64,000 bases of DNA. It comes from JBJXGE01 sp046154185 (lineage in GTDB: Bacteria > Planctomycetota > UBA8108 > UBA1146 > JAJFFE01). Both the position numbers and the translations under genes were made by a program. Shown here in pieces: positions 46,447 to 54,771 of the stretch (position 1 is its first letter; each line of letters opens with the position of its first letter). The notes under the pieces were generated by a model. That model searched no databases. It was given only the letters and a program-made list of their open reading frames with translations, and was not told the DNA's origin. The stretch is taken from contig JBJXGE010000070.1 of the NCBI GenBank assembly GCA_046154185.1, positions 186,001 through 250,000 on the forward strand, in the 5' to 3' direction.

Positions 46447-47190
46447 ATGAAGATTGAGAACTCCACAGCGCTCGTGACCGGGGCGGGTCGCCGCCTCGGT
46501 CGGGCCTTCGCACTCGCGCTCGGCGCCGCCGGCATGCGGGTCGCGGTGCACTACAACAACTCTAGAGTGGACGCGCAGGCGACGCTCGACCAGTTGCGCG
46601 CCTTGGGTCGTGAAGCCGTCGGGCTCGAATGCGATCTCACCGATCCCGTCGCGGCTGCGAAACTCATCACGCGCGCCGAGGCCGCGCTCGGCCCCGTGCA
46701 AGTTCTAGTGAACAGCGCTTCCGTCTTCATACCTGGCCGCGTCGAGGATACGGCACCCGACCGACTGCGCGTCGATTTTGCGCTCCACGCCGAGGCCGCC
46801 TATGCCCTGGCGCGCGAAATGGCTCTGCGACTGCCGACCAACGTCGAAGGACGAATCGTCAACTTGCTCGACTGGCGTGCGAGTCGCCTCGATCCCGACT
46901 ACGTTTCCTATAGTGTCGCGAAGAGCGCACTCTTGGCGCTGACCCAATTGCTCGCGCGATCGCTCGCGCCGCGCATCACCGTGAATGGCATCGCGCCGGG
47001 GATCATCTTGCCGCCCGAAACGACCGTTACTACGATCGCGACTCCTCGCAAGCAAACCAGCGCCGAGGTACCGGCGCGCCGCGCTGGCACGCCGCAAGAT
47101 GTCGTGAACGCGCTCTTGTATCTCGTGCGCGATGCGGACTACGTCACGGGCGCGGTCATTCCCGTCGATGGCGGAAGGCATCTCCTGTGA
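46447..47190 (+). CDS. SDR family oxidoreductase, pteridine reductase-like (FolM type)
   Basis: 247 residues, ATG start. The classical SDR fold: NADP-binding ALVTGAGRRLGRAFALALGAAG, where TGAxRRLGRxxA followed by VAVHYNNS (the H-Y-N pattern) marks pteridine reductases and FolM; LVNSASVF (N-x-S-x-F replacing NNAG, again as in pteridine reductases); catalytic YxxxK in YVSYSVAKSALLALT; and AITVNGIAPG. FolM reduces dihydromonapterin or dihydrofolate. folB overlaps its stop by 4 nt (GTGA), so the pair is translationally coupled and supports a pterin/folate role. Unlike folA-type reductases it needs only NADPH. Confidence 0.82.
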   Translation: MKIENSTALVTGAGRRLGRAFALALGAAGMRVAVHYNNSRVDAQATLDQLRALGREAVGLECDLTDPVAAAKLITRAEAALGPVQVLVNSASVFIPGRVEDTAPDRLRVDFALHAEAAYALAREMALRLPTNVEGRIVNLLDWRASRLDPDYVSYSVAKSALLALTQLLARSLAPRITVNGIAPGIILPPETTVTTIATPRKQTSAEVPARRAGTPQDVVNALLYLVRDADYVTGAVIPVDGGRHLL

Positions 47191-47567
47191 AGCCGCACGA
47201 CGAGTCCGATTTCATCGAAATCTCTGGGCTTGCAGTCCGCGCCATCATCGGCGTCTACCCGGACGAGCGCACGCGTCGGCAGGAGTTGCTGCTCGGGTTT
47301 CGGCTTTACGCGGATTTGCGTCCCGCCGGACAGAGTGACGCGATCGCCGACGCGGTCGACTACCGCGAAGTGACCAAACGAGTTCTCGCCTTCGTCGAAT
47401 CGAGTCGCTTCGAGCTACTCGAAGCGCTGGCCGAACGCGTCGCGCAACTCCTGCTACAGAATGCCCGCGTCAACAAGGTTAAACTCACAATTCAGAAACC
47501 GGGCGCGCTTCGCCACGCTCGCACCGTCGGCGTCACCATTGTGCGAGCCCGGGACGGGAGAGAGTGA
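47187..47567 (+). CDS. folB: Dihydroneopterin aldolase (FolB) family protein
   Basis: 126 residues starting at a GTG whose GTGA overlaps the stop of the SDR gene. FolB motifs: FIEISGLAVRAIIGVYPDERTRRQELLLGF (the L-x-G-x-x-x-x-R-x-x-Q-x pattern), DYREVTKRVLAFVESSRFELLEALAERVAQLLL (catalytic Y/E region) and KVKLTIQKPGALRHARTVGV (xKPxAL-x-x-A). It retro-aldol-cleaves dihydroneopterin to hydroxymethyl-dihydropterin in folate synthesis, or acts as the FolX epimerase. Pairing with a FolM-like reductase leaves room for a tetrahydromonapterin role. The 177 nt after it hold a near-identical ~21-nt direct repeat beginning CCGAGATCCC twice (near 47609 and 47645). Confidence 0.88.
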   Translation: MKPHDESDFIEISGLAVRAIIGVYPDERTRRQELLLGFRLYADLRPAGQSDAIADAVDYREVTKRVLAFVESSRFELLEALAERVAQLLLQNARVNKVKLTIQKPGALRHARTVGVTIVRARDGRE

Positions 47568-47744
47568 TACCGCCCTGAGGGCGTCGTAGCTGGCGGCAGC
47601 TCAGCTCGCCGAGATCCCGGCGACGCAAGGAGCCCGCCCGCGGCCGAGATCCCCGCGACACAAGCCGCCGGAACCGAGCGGCGGCGCGCGACGTTTGACA
47701 AGTCGCGATCACGTTGAAACCGCAGACCAGAGAAAGTCAACGAC

Positions 47745-47975
47745 ATGACCGATTCAAGCCCCGAACTTCCTACGCCTGGAAAGTCGCGAAGCATGGAAAC
47801 GATCTTGATCTTGCTCGGAATCCTCGGCGCCTGGCTCCTCGTGACCAAGGTCGTACTTCCTCGCTTCGGAGCTGGCTGAGGCGCCGGCAACGCGTGCTCA
47901 GTTGAGCCCGCCAAGCAAGTGACCTCGTCGACGACGCCAGCGACCACGCCCGATGCGGCACGCACAGAAGAATAG
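47745..47975 (+). CDS. Small single-pass membrane protein, possible selenoprotein (in-frame TGA at 47877)
   Basis: Read conventionally this is a 44-residue peptide ending at the TGA at 47877-47879: MTDSSPELPTPGKSRS, then a transmembrane helix (METILILLGILGAWLLVTKV) and VLPRFGAG. The frame stays open for 31 more codons past the TGA, to a TAG at 47973-47975 followed by TTTTT, and contains a cysteine six residues after the TGA (GAGNACSVE). A stem-loop at 47892-47911 fits a bacterial SECIS. If TGA is selenocysteine, the product is 76 residues with a U-x5-C pair on the membrane face. A second start is possible at the ATG at 47793 behind GGAAAG. The membrane protein itself is likely real; the Sec reading is inference and weaker than at 55.3 kb. 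Confidence 0.5.
47892..47911 (+). promoter_or_regulatory. Candidate SECIS-like stem-loop after the TGA at 47877
   Basis: GCTC (47896-47899) and GAGC (47904-47907) pair around the loop AGTT, with GCG (47892-47894) and CGC (47909-47911) extending the stem past one mismatch. The loop starts 21 nt after the TGA, and the G is at its second position, as the bacterial SECIS rule asks. Short stems like this arise by chance, so the evidence is modest. Confidence 0.35.
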
Positions 47976-48152
47976 TTTTTCGACCCACTCGCGCCCTTTT
48001 CGCTTCACCGCAAGCGCGCACCGTTGACTGTAGCTTCGCTTTCATCGAGACTGCTTCCCGGAGAGTCTAGCTAGCTAGCTTCGCTCTAGCTGGACCTATG
48101 CGCGCTGCGGGCACGCCGCTCGCCGACGCTGCAAGGCGGGAAGGTCAAGTCC

Positions 48153-49553
48153 GTGAAAACACTGACAGTGTTGAATCCAGGGACTGGGTTCATGCGGGAC
48201 CATACCGACGTCGTCGGAAACTTGTCACGCATGGTAACGGGCAGGGAGGGCGAAGACTGGATGGTGACGGCGGGCGTGGCGGCGCACGGCACGCAACACT
48301 TCCCGCGCCTGCGGCAGGCCATTAGCGGAAGCATCGACGTCACGCGCGCTCAGCCGGGTATGCTCGATCCGATAACAGGGGGCGCCAAGAAGGCCGAACT
48401 GTCGGAGCGGGAGAAGTTGTTCCCGGCGCTGCAAAAGGGGTACGAGCTCGGAGTCGCCACCAAGTTTGGCCCGGGATCGTTCGGCCTCGAGCACAACGTC
48501 ATCCGCGTCGTATGGTGGATCCAGGAGCTCATGCGGCTGGCCGTGATCGACCGCGGCCCCGCGCCGCAGCGCGTCAACCTGGTCGGCTGGAGTCGCGGCG
48601 CATTCACCTGCTTCCGCATCGCCGAGGAACTCAATTTTTACGGCCTCACGACGCTTGGACTCGCGCCCCAAGACGCGGCATTGGCGCGCCGCATGCGCGA
48701 GCTGCAGGTGAATATCTTCGCGATGGACCCCGTACCGGGTGCGCTCTACAAGAACCAAATGCACTACTACGAACACACGGTGCTGCCACCCAACGTCCGT
48801 CACCTTTGGGCGGTGTACGCCGAGCACGAGGCGCGCGGCGGCATGAAGCCGCTCATTCACAAGACCTTCAGCGTCAAGACGAACCGCGTGCTGCTGCGCA
48901 TGCCCGGTCCGCACGATCAATCTGTCGAGGGCGCGTCAGGGTCGGCGTACTCAAAGGGGCTCGAGAGCGTCTTCAAGATCATCCAGAGCATGTGCCACTC
49001 GTTCTTGATGCGCCACGGCACTCCACTCGCCAATCCGAAGTTCCTCGCCGAGAAAGAGACGCTAGAAGAGTATGGCAGGATTCAGCAGCGAATCGGCGAG
49101 TATCGGGCTTTCGCCGACGTGGGGAAAACCACCAGCGGCGGAGGTCGGGCGCTGGCTTGGATGCACTCCGCCGAGACGCCCGGCAAGGGTGTGCGCAGCA
49201 CGGCCGCGGGAAATCTGCCTCCGCAGCGCCTAGCCGCCCCGGGGAGCGAGCACGTCAAAGGCGCGGAGCTGCCGAGCGGCAAGCAGCTCGAGTTCGTGAA
49301 CGACCATCACTACCAGCTCTTCAGCCGTCTGGTACCCGACTTTGGGCACGCCGGCGGGATCAAGCCGAGTGAGGCGCGCAAGCTCGAAAGCTTCGCTGCG
49401 AAGAAGTTGGGAGCAAAGTCGCTGCATGACGTCATCCGTAATGTCGGCGCCGTGAGCGATATTCGCCGTCACGGCGAGCAAGTGAAAAAGCTCAAGGACG
49501 AATTTCCGGAGACCTACAAGGGCTTCGTGGCGCTCGGGATCATCGTGGCCTAG
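48153..49553 (+). CDS. Predicted alpha/beta hydrolase with GWSRG nucleophile motif (lipase effector-like)
   Basis: 466 residues with a GTG start (AAGG 9 nt upstream). It opens with KTLTVLNPGTGFMRDHTDV, a beta-strand and oxyanion-like start of an alpha/beta-hydrolase fold. The putative nucleophile is Ser147 in VNLVGWSRGAFTCFRIAEEL, a GxSxG elbow followed by RGA, as in the DUF2235/Tle1-like phospholipases. FAMDPVPGALYKNQMHYY supplies a possible catalytic Asp (D-P-V-P-G is typical of that group). Residues ~280-466 are more helical and charged and have no match I can name. No signal peptide is seen. It may be a lipase or an effector-type toxin; the neighbour 630 nt downstream is a second, unrelated hydrolase fused to a CHAT domain. 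Confidence 0.65.
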   Translation: MKTLTVLNPGTGFMRDHTDVVGNLSRMVTGREGEDWMVTAGVAAHGTQHFPRLRQAISGSIDVTRAQPGMLDPITGGAKKAELSEREKLFPALQKGYELGVATKFGPGSFGLEHNVIRVVWWIQELMRLAVIDRGPAPQRVNLVGWSRGAFTCFRIAEELNFYGLTTLGLAPQDAALARRMRELQVNIFAMDPVPGALYKNQMHYYEHTVLPPNVRHLWAVYAEHEARGGMKPLIHKTFSVKTNRVLLRMPGPHDQSVEGASGSAYSKGLESVFKIIQSMCHSFLMRHGTPLANPKFLAEKETLEEYGRIQQRIGEYRAFADVGKTTSGGGRALAWMHSAETPGKGVRSTAAGNLPPQRLAAPGSEHVKGAELPSGKQLEFVNDHHYQLFSRLVPDFGHAGGIKPSEARKLESFAAKKLGAKSLHDVIRNVGAVSDIRRHGEQVKKLKDEFPETYKGFVALGIIVA

Positions 49554-49615
49554 CCGGCCTGATAGGCCGGCGAAGACGTCGGCTCGAAATGCGCACTCTC
49601 GAGTTATTTCGCTCG

Positions 49616-49795
49616 TTACAACTCGCCGATTCTTGCTCTGTGCCGATCGAGCGGCCGCTGTTCCTCGTCGGATGGACCGCTTGTTTTACAGCGGGCCATA
49701 AAGACGAGCTGCAGGACGAACAAAACTGCGAACGAGAGCGCCGAGCCGCAGCGCGGCGCCGCGGTCGATGGATTCCTGTTGCATGATCGTGTCAT
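49616..49795 (-). CDS. Small single-pass membrane protein (59 residues)
   Basis: Begins at an ATG at 49795 with a strong GAGAGGAG site 7 nt upstream, unusual in its strength for this stretch. The protein is MTRSCNRNPSTAAPRCG, then a hydrophobic helix (SALSFAVLFVLQLVFMARC) and a charged tail (KTSGPSDEEQRPLDRHRARI). No family recognised. It lies between the two hydrolase genes on the opposite strand, so it could be a small partner or regulator of them, but this is only position. The antisense frame on the plus strand is not called. Confidence 0.55.
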   Translation of the reverse strand: MTRSCNRNPSTAAPRCGSALSFAVLFVLQLVFMARCKTSGPSDEEQRPLDRHRARIGEL

Positions 49796-50185
49796 GGCAG
49801 GGCTCCTCTCGATGGTCGAAATCTCACGTGCGTGCTACTAATTTATTACTCAAGCCGCCGCGCGACATCGGCTGGTTTGCATCGAATCCAACACTAGCTT
49901 GACCACACGTAGCCGCTGCGATCGCTCGCGATTGCCATCCATTCGCGACTGCTTGAAACCCGGAACGGTCACGTGTTGGTAGAGATCTCCCGACCTTCCA
50001 CTTCGCCTTTTCAAAGATCCGAGATGCGGTGGCGGTCAGCGGGGACTCGCACCGCCTTGCATTGCGCATCCCGCTCGTTAGATTGGCCGCGCTGCGGCAG
50101 TCAACAACCGCCGACTCGTCGCGGTGCCCCTCATCGCGGTCGCACGCCGCACAACAACACCGCTCTCACTCGCAGGGAGTTCGAC
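49796..50185. other. Divergent intergenic region before the CHAT-hydrolase gene
   Basis: This 390-nt region separates the 59-residue membrane protein (minus) from the CHAT-hydrolase (plus) and probably holds both promoters. It includes a locally AT-rich stretch, TACTAATTTATTACTC near 49840, which stands out against the GC-rich background. I see no further gene, repeat or clear hairpin. Confidence 0.4.
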
Positions 50186-53100
50186 ATGAACATGCAGCCC
50201 CCGCCCGAAGTGCCCGCATCAATCGAGACACTGTCGCGTGCACTCGCGCGCAACGATGTCGACGCGATTCGGCAAGCCATCGCGCAGCTCGATTCCGCCG
50301 GTGCGGAGCTGCTCGCGGAGCGCATCGGCGCGACCGCCGTGCGATCCGCAACGCGACGCGCGCGGCGCAACCGCGCGTCGGCGCGGCGCGCGCTCGGCGG
50401 CCGCGTCGTTGTCATCAACGGCATCATGGGCGCGCGATTGGATGTCGTTGACGCAAGCGGCGATGTCGATCGCGTGTGGGTGAACTATTGGCGACTCATC
50501 ACGGGTCGCATCGCCGATCTCGAACTCGATCCCGCCGGACAGCAAAAGGACGCGCGCACCCGCGTGCAAGTCGCGGGGCTCTTTCCGGAGTACGTGCCGC
50601 TCGTCCTTGAACTCGACAAACAATGGGACGTACTCCCTTTCGCATTCGACTGGCGGCTCGACCTCGACTTGAGCGCCGACAAGCTCGCGCAGGCCATTCG
50701 CGACTGGGCGCGCAACGAACCGGTGCATATCGTGGCGCATTCGATGGGCGGACTCGTCGCGCGCCGTTTCATTGCGAAACACGCGGACGTCTGGCAAGCG
50801 ATGCGCGATCCGAATGGCATGCGGCGCGGCGGGCGACTCGTGATGCTCGGCACTCCCAATCAAGGATCGTTCGCGGTGCCGCAGGTTTTTACCGGCGTCG
50901 AAAGCGTCGTGCGGAAGCTCGCGACGGCCGACTTGTGGCACAGCCGGAAGAAACTGCTCAAGATCCTCGCGACGTTTCCCGGTTGCTATCAGATGATGCC
51001 CTCGCCCGAGTTGCAGGTCGCGGATGATCGCCAACGGCTCTTCACGCGCGAGACCTGGGGCGCATTCGGCGTGCAGCAGCCGCACCTCGATCGAGCGCGC
51101 ACGGTGCAGCGGGAACTGCGCGTCGTCCGCGATCCAGAGCGTCTGATTTACGTGGCGGGTTTCAATCGCGAGACTCCGTATCGCATCCGCGTCGCGGCGA
51201 ACGGCAAGTTCGAGTACCAGATGACGCGTTCGGGCGACGGCCGCGTCCCGCATGAACTCGGGCTCTTACCCGGCGTGCCAACCTTCTACATAGACGAGGA
51301 TCACGGCGCGCTGCCGGGCAACGCCGCAGTGCTCGAAGGTATTTCCGAGCTGTTGTTGAGCGGCACGACCGGCAGCCTGGAATCTACTTTGCCAGCGACC
51401 CGCGGTGCCGCCGACAAGAAGTGGCTAAGCGGCGATACGGCGGACAGCGCCGATCGCGAACTCGACGAGATACTCGCTGGCTCCGCGCGTGCGGGCGCAA
51501 AAAAACGCGCGACTCGCACACGCACGCAAAAACCACTGGCGGCGGCGACCGCGAGTCGGGCGGAGGCGCTCATTCTGAGCGGCTTCGTACAAAGTCCCGC
51601 GGCGCTCGAGTCGGCAGCACCCATCGAAACGGTCGCGGCAAAAACTCCCGCACCTCGACCGCACCGCAAGCCGTTCACGCTCGACGTCGAAGTCGTGTGC
51701 GGCGGCATCACCGAGGTCGCCGGCGATGTCTACGCCGCCGGCCACTACATCGGCGTCTTGCCCCAGTTCGCCGAGGCCGCGCTCGACGCCGTGGTTTCGC
51801 GCAAGCAAGCGCCCGAACACGAGCGCGTGCTGCACAACTTGACGTTGCATGGCGTGCTGCGTGGCGATCTCGGCGAGATCACGTTTTATCCATGGGCCAC
51901 TAAACCGCAGCGACTCGTCGCCATCGCCGGCATGGGTCACCCCGGCACTTTTGGACCGACCGAGTTGCGCCGACTCTCGCGCAATCTGGCGATCGCCGTC
52001 GCTTCGAATCCACGCGTTCACACGGTGTGCACTGTGTTGATTGGCGCCGGTGTCGGCAATATGGAAGTCACCGATGCCGTGCACGGCATGTTATTCGGCG
52101 CCGGCGACGCGCTCGGGCATCACGCGCTCGTCAGCGCGGTCAAACGGCTCATATTTGTTGAGAAGAAACCCGCGCGCGCGGAGGAGATTCACGCCGCCAT
52201 CGCGCGCTTGGCGCAAAACGACGACTTGCGGCGAGCGATCGCGCTGCGGCTCACCGGACCGGTTCGGTTTATGGCCAGCGCCGAGCGCGACGAGAGTGAA
52301 GGCCGAGCGTTGGCGTTCACAGCTATCGCGCGCGCGGCGGCGGCAAAGCCCGGCACGCCGCGCCACCGGGCCGCCCAAAAAATCCTGACGGCGATTCCCG
52401 GCGCCCGGCTTACGCCGAAGGATCTCGGGCGAGCGCTCACAAAACTCACGCAAAGCACATCGCCGACCGCGGAACGTCAACTCGTCGAGCGACTCGCGGT
52501 CGCGATCGATAACGTGTTACGGGGCGAAGGCCGCGCCGACGCCGCCCGCGCGCCCGCGCGTCCCGCAACGCGCATCTCCTGTCTCAAAGTCGAAGATGAA
52601 CTCCGCATCGCGGCGCTCTCCGACTCAGCCGTCGTCAGCGAGCGCAGTCTACGCTTCGACATGAAGCTCCTCGCGGATCTCATTCGACAGACGACGGATC
52701 CCGAGCTGGATGCGGTCGCGCGCTTGAGTCGCATGACGGCTCGCTTGTTGGTGCCGCACGACTTTGTTCGCTTCCTGCGCGAAGCGCCGGCCGTCATTTT
52801 CGAACTCAATCGCGAGAGCGCGGCGGTGCATTGGGAGTTTCTCGAAGTTGAACGCGACGGCGGCGCCGCGCTGCGGCCCGTCGGTGTTGCAGTGCCGGTC
52901 GCACGCCAACTGCGGACCGCGTACAGCCCGGCGCCGGTGATCCCACGCACTGCCGATCGCCCACTCCGCGCGCTCGTGATCGGCGACCCCGGTGATCCGA
53001 AGCTGGGCGATGATTTGCCCGGCGCGCGGCGCGAGGCGCTCGCCGTCATGAAGCAATTGCTCGCCGCCAACGTCGAAGTCGAAGCCCGCATCGGCTGCAC

Positions 53101-53674
53101 AACCGAGAGTCGACGCGGCGAGTTGCGCGGGATTCGTCCCGCCGATCGATTCGAAGTCTTGGAGCTCCTCTTGAGCGGCGACTTCGACGTCGTGCACTAC
53201 TGCGGACACGGCGACTTCGATCCCGATGACGCGTCGCGCGTCGGTTGGTTGTTCGCGGGCGGACTTCTCACGGCACGCGAGATCGAGCGCATCGATCAGC
53301 CGCCGCGCCTCATCGTCGCCAACGCCTGCTTCTCCGCGCGCACGTCCGCGCGACACTCGAGCGGCAAGCAAATCACGACGCGCGTCAGCGACGCCGAACT
53401 CCTGCCGAGCATCGCCGATGAGTTCTTCCGCCGCGGCGTCCGCGACTACATCGGCACGGCGTGGGAAGTGAACGACGATGGCGCGATCCTCTTCGCGCAC
53501 GAACTCTACGCGCGACTCCTCCCGCCCGGCTCTGCGAGCGGCGCGACCATCGGCGAAGCCGTGCTTGCCGCGCGCCAAAAGCTCTACGCCGAAAGCGCCA
53601 CCTACGATGCGCTGTGGGCCGCTTATCAACACTACGGTGAGCCGACGCGCCGGTTGGTGACGTCGGCGCGGTAA
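50186..53674 (+). CDS. Fusion of LCAT-like alpha/beta hydrolase, middle domain and C-terminal CHAT protease domain
   Basis: About 1162 residues from the ATG at 50186 (GGGAG 7 nt upstream); the frame is open to 49973 but that part lacks coding character. Residues ~70-440 form an alpha/beta hydrolase related to LCAT/lipases: VVVINGIMGARLDV, VHIVAHSMGGLVARRF with Ser186, and VMLGTPNQGS. Residues ~510-700 form a middle domain (RLVAIAGMGHPGTFGPTELR, VLIGAGVGNMEVTDAVHGML), reminiscent of an M17 aminopeptidase N-terminal/macro-like fold. The C-terminal ~300 residues are a CHAT caspase-like domain: VVHYCGHGDFD (His1008) and LIVANACFSARTS (Cys1048), then GTAWEVNDDGAILFAHELY. CHAT proteases in prokaryotes are often triggered effectors in immunity or cell death. 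The combination with a lipase suggests a membrane-attack module (inference). Confidence 0.82.
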   Translation: MNMQPPPEVPASIETLSRALARNDVDAIRQAIAQLDSAGAELLAERIGATAVRSATRRARRNRASARRALGGRVVVINGIMGARLDVVDASGDVDRVWVNYWRLITGRIADLELDPAGQQKDARTRVQVAGLFPEYVPLVLELDKQWDVLPFAFDWRLDLDLSADKLAQAIRDWARNEPVHIVAHSMGGLVARRFIAKHADVWQAMRDPNGMRRGGRLVMLGTPNQGSFAVPQVFTGVESVVRKLATADLWHSRKKLLKILATFPGCYQMMPSPELQVADDRQRLFTRETWGAFGVQQPHLDRARTVQRELRVVRDPERLIYVAGFNRETPYRIRVAANGKFEYQMTRSGDGRVPHELGLLPGVPTFYIDEDHGALPGNAAVLEGISELLLSGTTGSLESTLPATRGAADKKWLSGDTADSADRELDEILAGSARAGAKKRATRTRTQKPLAAATASRAEALILSGFVQSPAALESAAPIETVAAKTPAPRPHRKPFTLDVEVVCGGITEVAGDVYAAGHYIGVLPQFAEAALDAVVSRKQAPEHERVLHNLTLHGVLRGDLGEITFYPWATKPQRLVAIAGMGHPGTFGPTELRRLSRNLAIAVASNPRVHTVCTVLIGAGVGNMEVTDAVHGMLFGAGDALGHHALVSAVKRLIFVEKKPARAEEIHAAIARLAQNDDLRRAIALRLTGPVRFMASAERDESEGRALAFTAIARAAAAKPGTPRHRAAQKILTAIPGARLTPKDLGRALTKLTQSTSPTAERQLVERLAVAIDNVLRGEGRADAARAPARPATRISCLKVEDELRIAALSDSAVVSERSLRFDMKLLADLIRQTTDPELDAVARLSRMTARLLVPHDFVRFLREAPAVIFELNRESAAVHWEFLEVERDGGAALRPVGVAVPVARQLRTAYSPAPVIPRTADRPLRALVIGDPGDPKLGDDLPGARREALAVMKQLLAANVEVEARIGCTTESRRGELRGIRPADRFEVLELLLSGDFDVVHYCGHGDFDPDDASRVGWLFAGGLLTAREIERIDQPPRLIVANACFSARTSARHSSGKQITTRVSDAELLPSIADEFFRRGVRDYIGTAWEVNDDGAILFAHELYARLLPPGSASGATIGEAVLAARQKLYAESATYDALWAAYQHYGEPTRRLVTSAR

Positions 53675-53684
53675 GCGGCCGCCG

Positions 53685-54467
53685 CTACCCGTCCCGCGCC
53701 TCCCGGCGTTGCTTTGCCCTTTGAAACGCGTCGCTGAACGCAGCGGCCAAGATGCCGGTCGGCATCGCGATAAGGCCGATGCCGCTGATCGCAGTGATCG
53801 CGGCGCAAATGCGGCCGAGGAGCGTGATCGGGTAGACGTCGCCGTAGCCGACCGTCGTCAGAGTTGCGACGCCCCACCAGAGCGCGCGCGGGATGCTGCC
53901 GAACGCTTTGGGTTGCGCTTCGCCTTCGACAAAATACATCACCGTCGAGGCGAGGAGCAAAATCGCGCTGGCCAGCATCCCCGTGACGAGCAACTCGTAG
54001 CGGCGTTCGCGCACGGCTTCGACCACATAGGTGAACGCGGTCGAGTAGCGCCCGAACTTCGCGAGCGAAAAAATTCTTAACAGCCGGAACATGCGGATGA
54101 TCGCGCCGCTTTGCGAGCCGAAGGAAAGCCAGAATGGCAAGACGGCGATGAGATCGAACAGTGAAAAGACGCGCACGACGTAGCGCAGGCGCCCGCCGAC
54201 GCCGGCGAACTCCGCGCGCTCGCCCGCGGCCCAAATGCGCGCGACATATTCCAGCGTGAACACGATGCCGAGTATGAAGTCGAGCACGCCGAACACGTGC
54301 GCATACTGCGCGGCGACGGTTTCCTCGGTCTCGATGATGAAGAGCGCGATGCCGACGACGATGCAGATCGTGATCACGCGATTGACGGGCGACAACTTCC
54401 CCGGCGGCGCGACGGTGGGATCGAGTTGCAAGTGCAGCCACCGACGCATCGAGAGGAGGAGCGGCAT
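53685..54467 (-). CDS. Six-TM voltage-gated potassium-type ion channel
   Basis: 260 residues, ATG start at 54467. Six transmembrane segments: S1 VITICIVVGIALFIIE, S2 VFGVLDFILGIVFTLEYVARIWA, S3 FSLFDLIAVLPFWLSF, an S4-like stretch SGAIIRMFRLLRIFSLAKFGRYS with spaced arginines, S5 LLVTGMLASAILLLASTVMYF, the pore with selectivity filter ATLTTVGYGDVYPITL, and S6 ICAAITAISGIGLIAMPTGILAA. TVGYGD marks potassium selectivity. The arginine-bearing S4 suggests voltage sensing. It converges on the CHAT-hydrolase gene with a 10-nt gap. Whether it takes part in that locus is unknown. Confidence 0.9.
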   Translation of the reverse strand: MPLLLSMRRWLHLQLDPTVAPPGKLSPVNRVITICIVVGIALFIIETEETVAAQYAHVFGVLDFILGIVFTLEYVARIWAAGERAEFAGVGGRLRYVVRVFSLFDLIAVLPFWLSFGSQSGAIIRMFRLLRIFSLAKFGRYSTAFTYVVEAVRERRYELLVTGMLASAILLLASTVMYFVEGEAQPKAFGSIPRALWWGVATLTTVGYGDVYPITLLGRICAAITAISGIGLIAMPTGILAAAFSDAFQRAKQRREARDG

Positions 54468-54520
54468 CCGATGTTTGCTTTCTCATAGCGGCCGGCGGCG
54501 GCGGACACTCGGATCGACCT

Positions 54521-54625
54521 TCAGCTCCTGAACGGAATCCCTCGCGCCAGCGGCGATTCGCGCGCGTAGTTGAGCGCGAAGGTCTGCCGGTGCATAGAGT
54601 TCTTCCACGGGTCGGAGTCCGACTC
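54521..54625 (-). pseudogene. C-terminal fragment of an ALDH7-type aldehyde dehydrogenase
   Basis: Thirty-four codons plus stop read ESDSDPWKNSMHRQTFALNY followed by ARESPLARGIPFRS. They align without gaps to the last 34 residues of the intact dehydrogenase at 60019-61545 (ESGSDSWKNYMRRQTCTINY, SRELPLAQGIQFGS), stop codon included. Homology stops abruptly at 54625. This is a truncated relic, either of a paralogue or of a partial duplication with later drift; the identity (about 23 of 34) suggests an old or diverged copy. It lies between the ion-channel gene and the zinc ribbon and has no start, so it is not expressed as a functional enzyme. Confidence 0.8.
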
Positions 54626-54771
54626 GTCCGCGCGCGGACGCTAGTCGCTCGCGTCACCGCACGGACCGCCGAATACGTCCGACTCTTGACGCCGGTTGGG
54701 ACGATGTCGAGACTCCCTACCGGTCAAGCTTCAACTGCGTCCAGCGCACGACGCACCGTGGAAAGGCGAAC

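Noticed and set aside
49589..49786. 65-codon plus-strand frame opposite the small membrane protein
   Set aside because: It has no ribosome site and an implausible composition. The minus-strand frame is much better supported.
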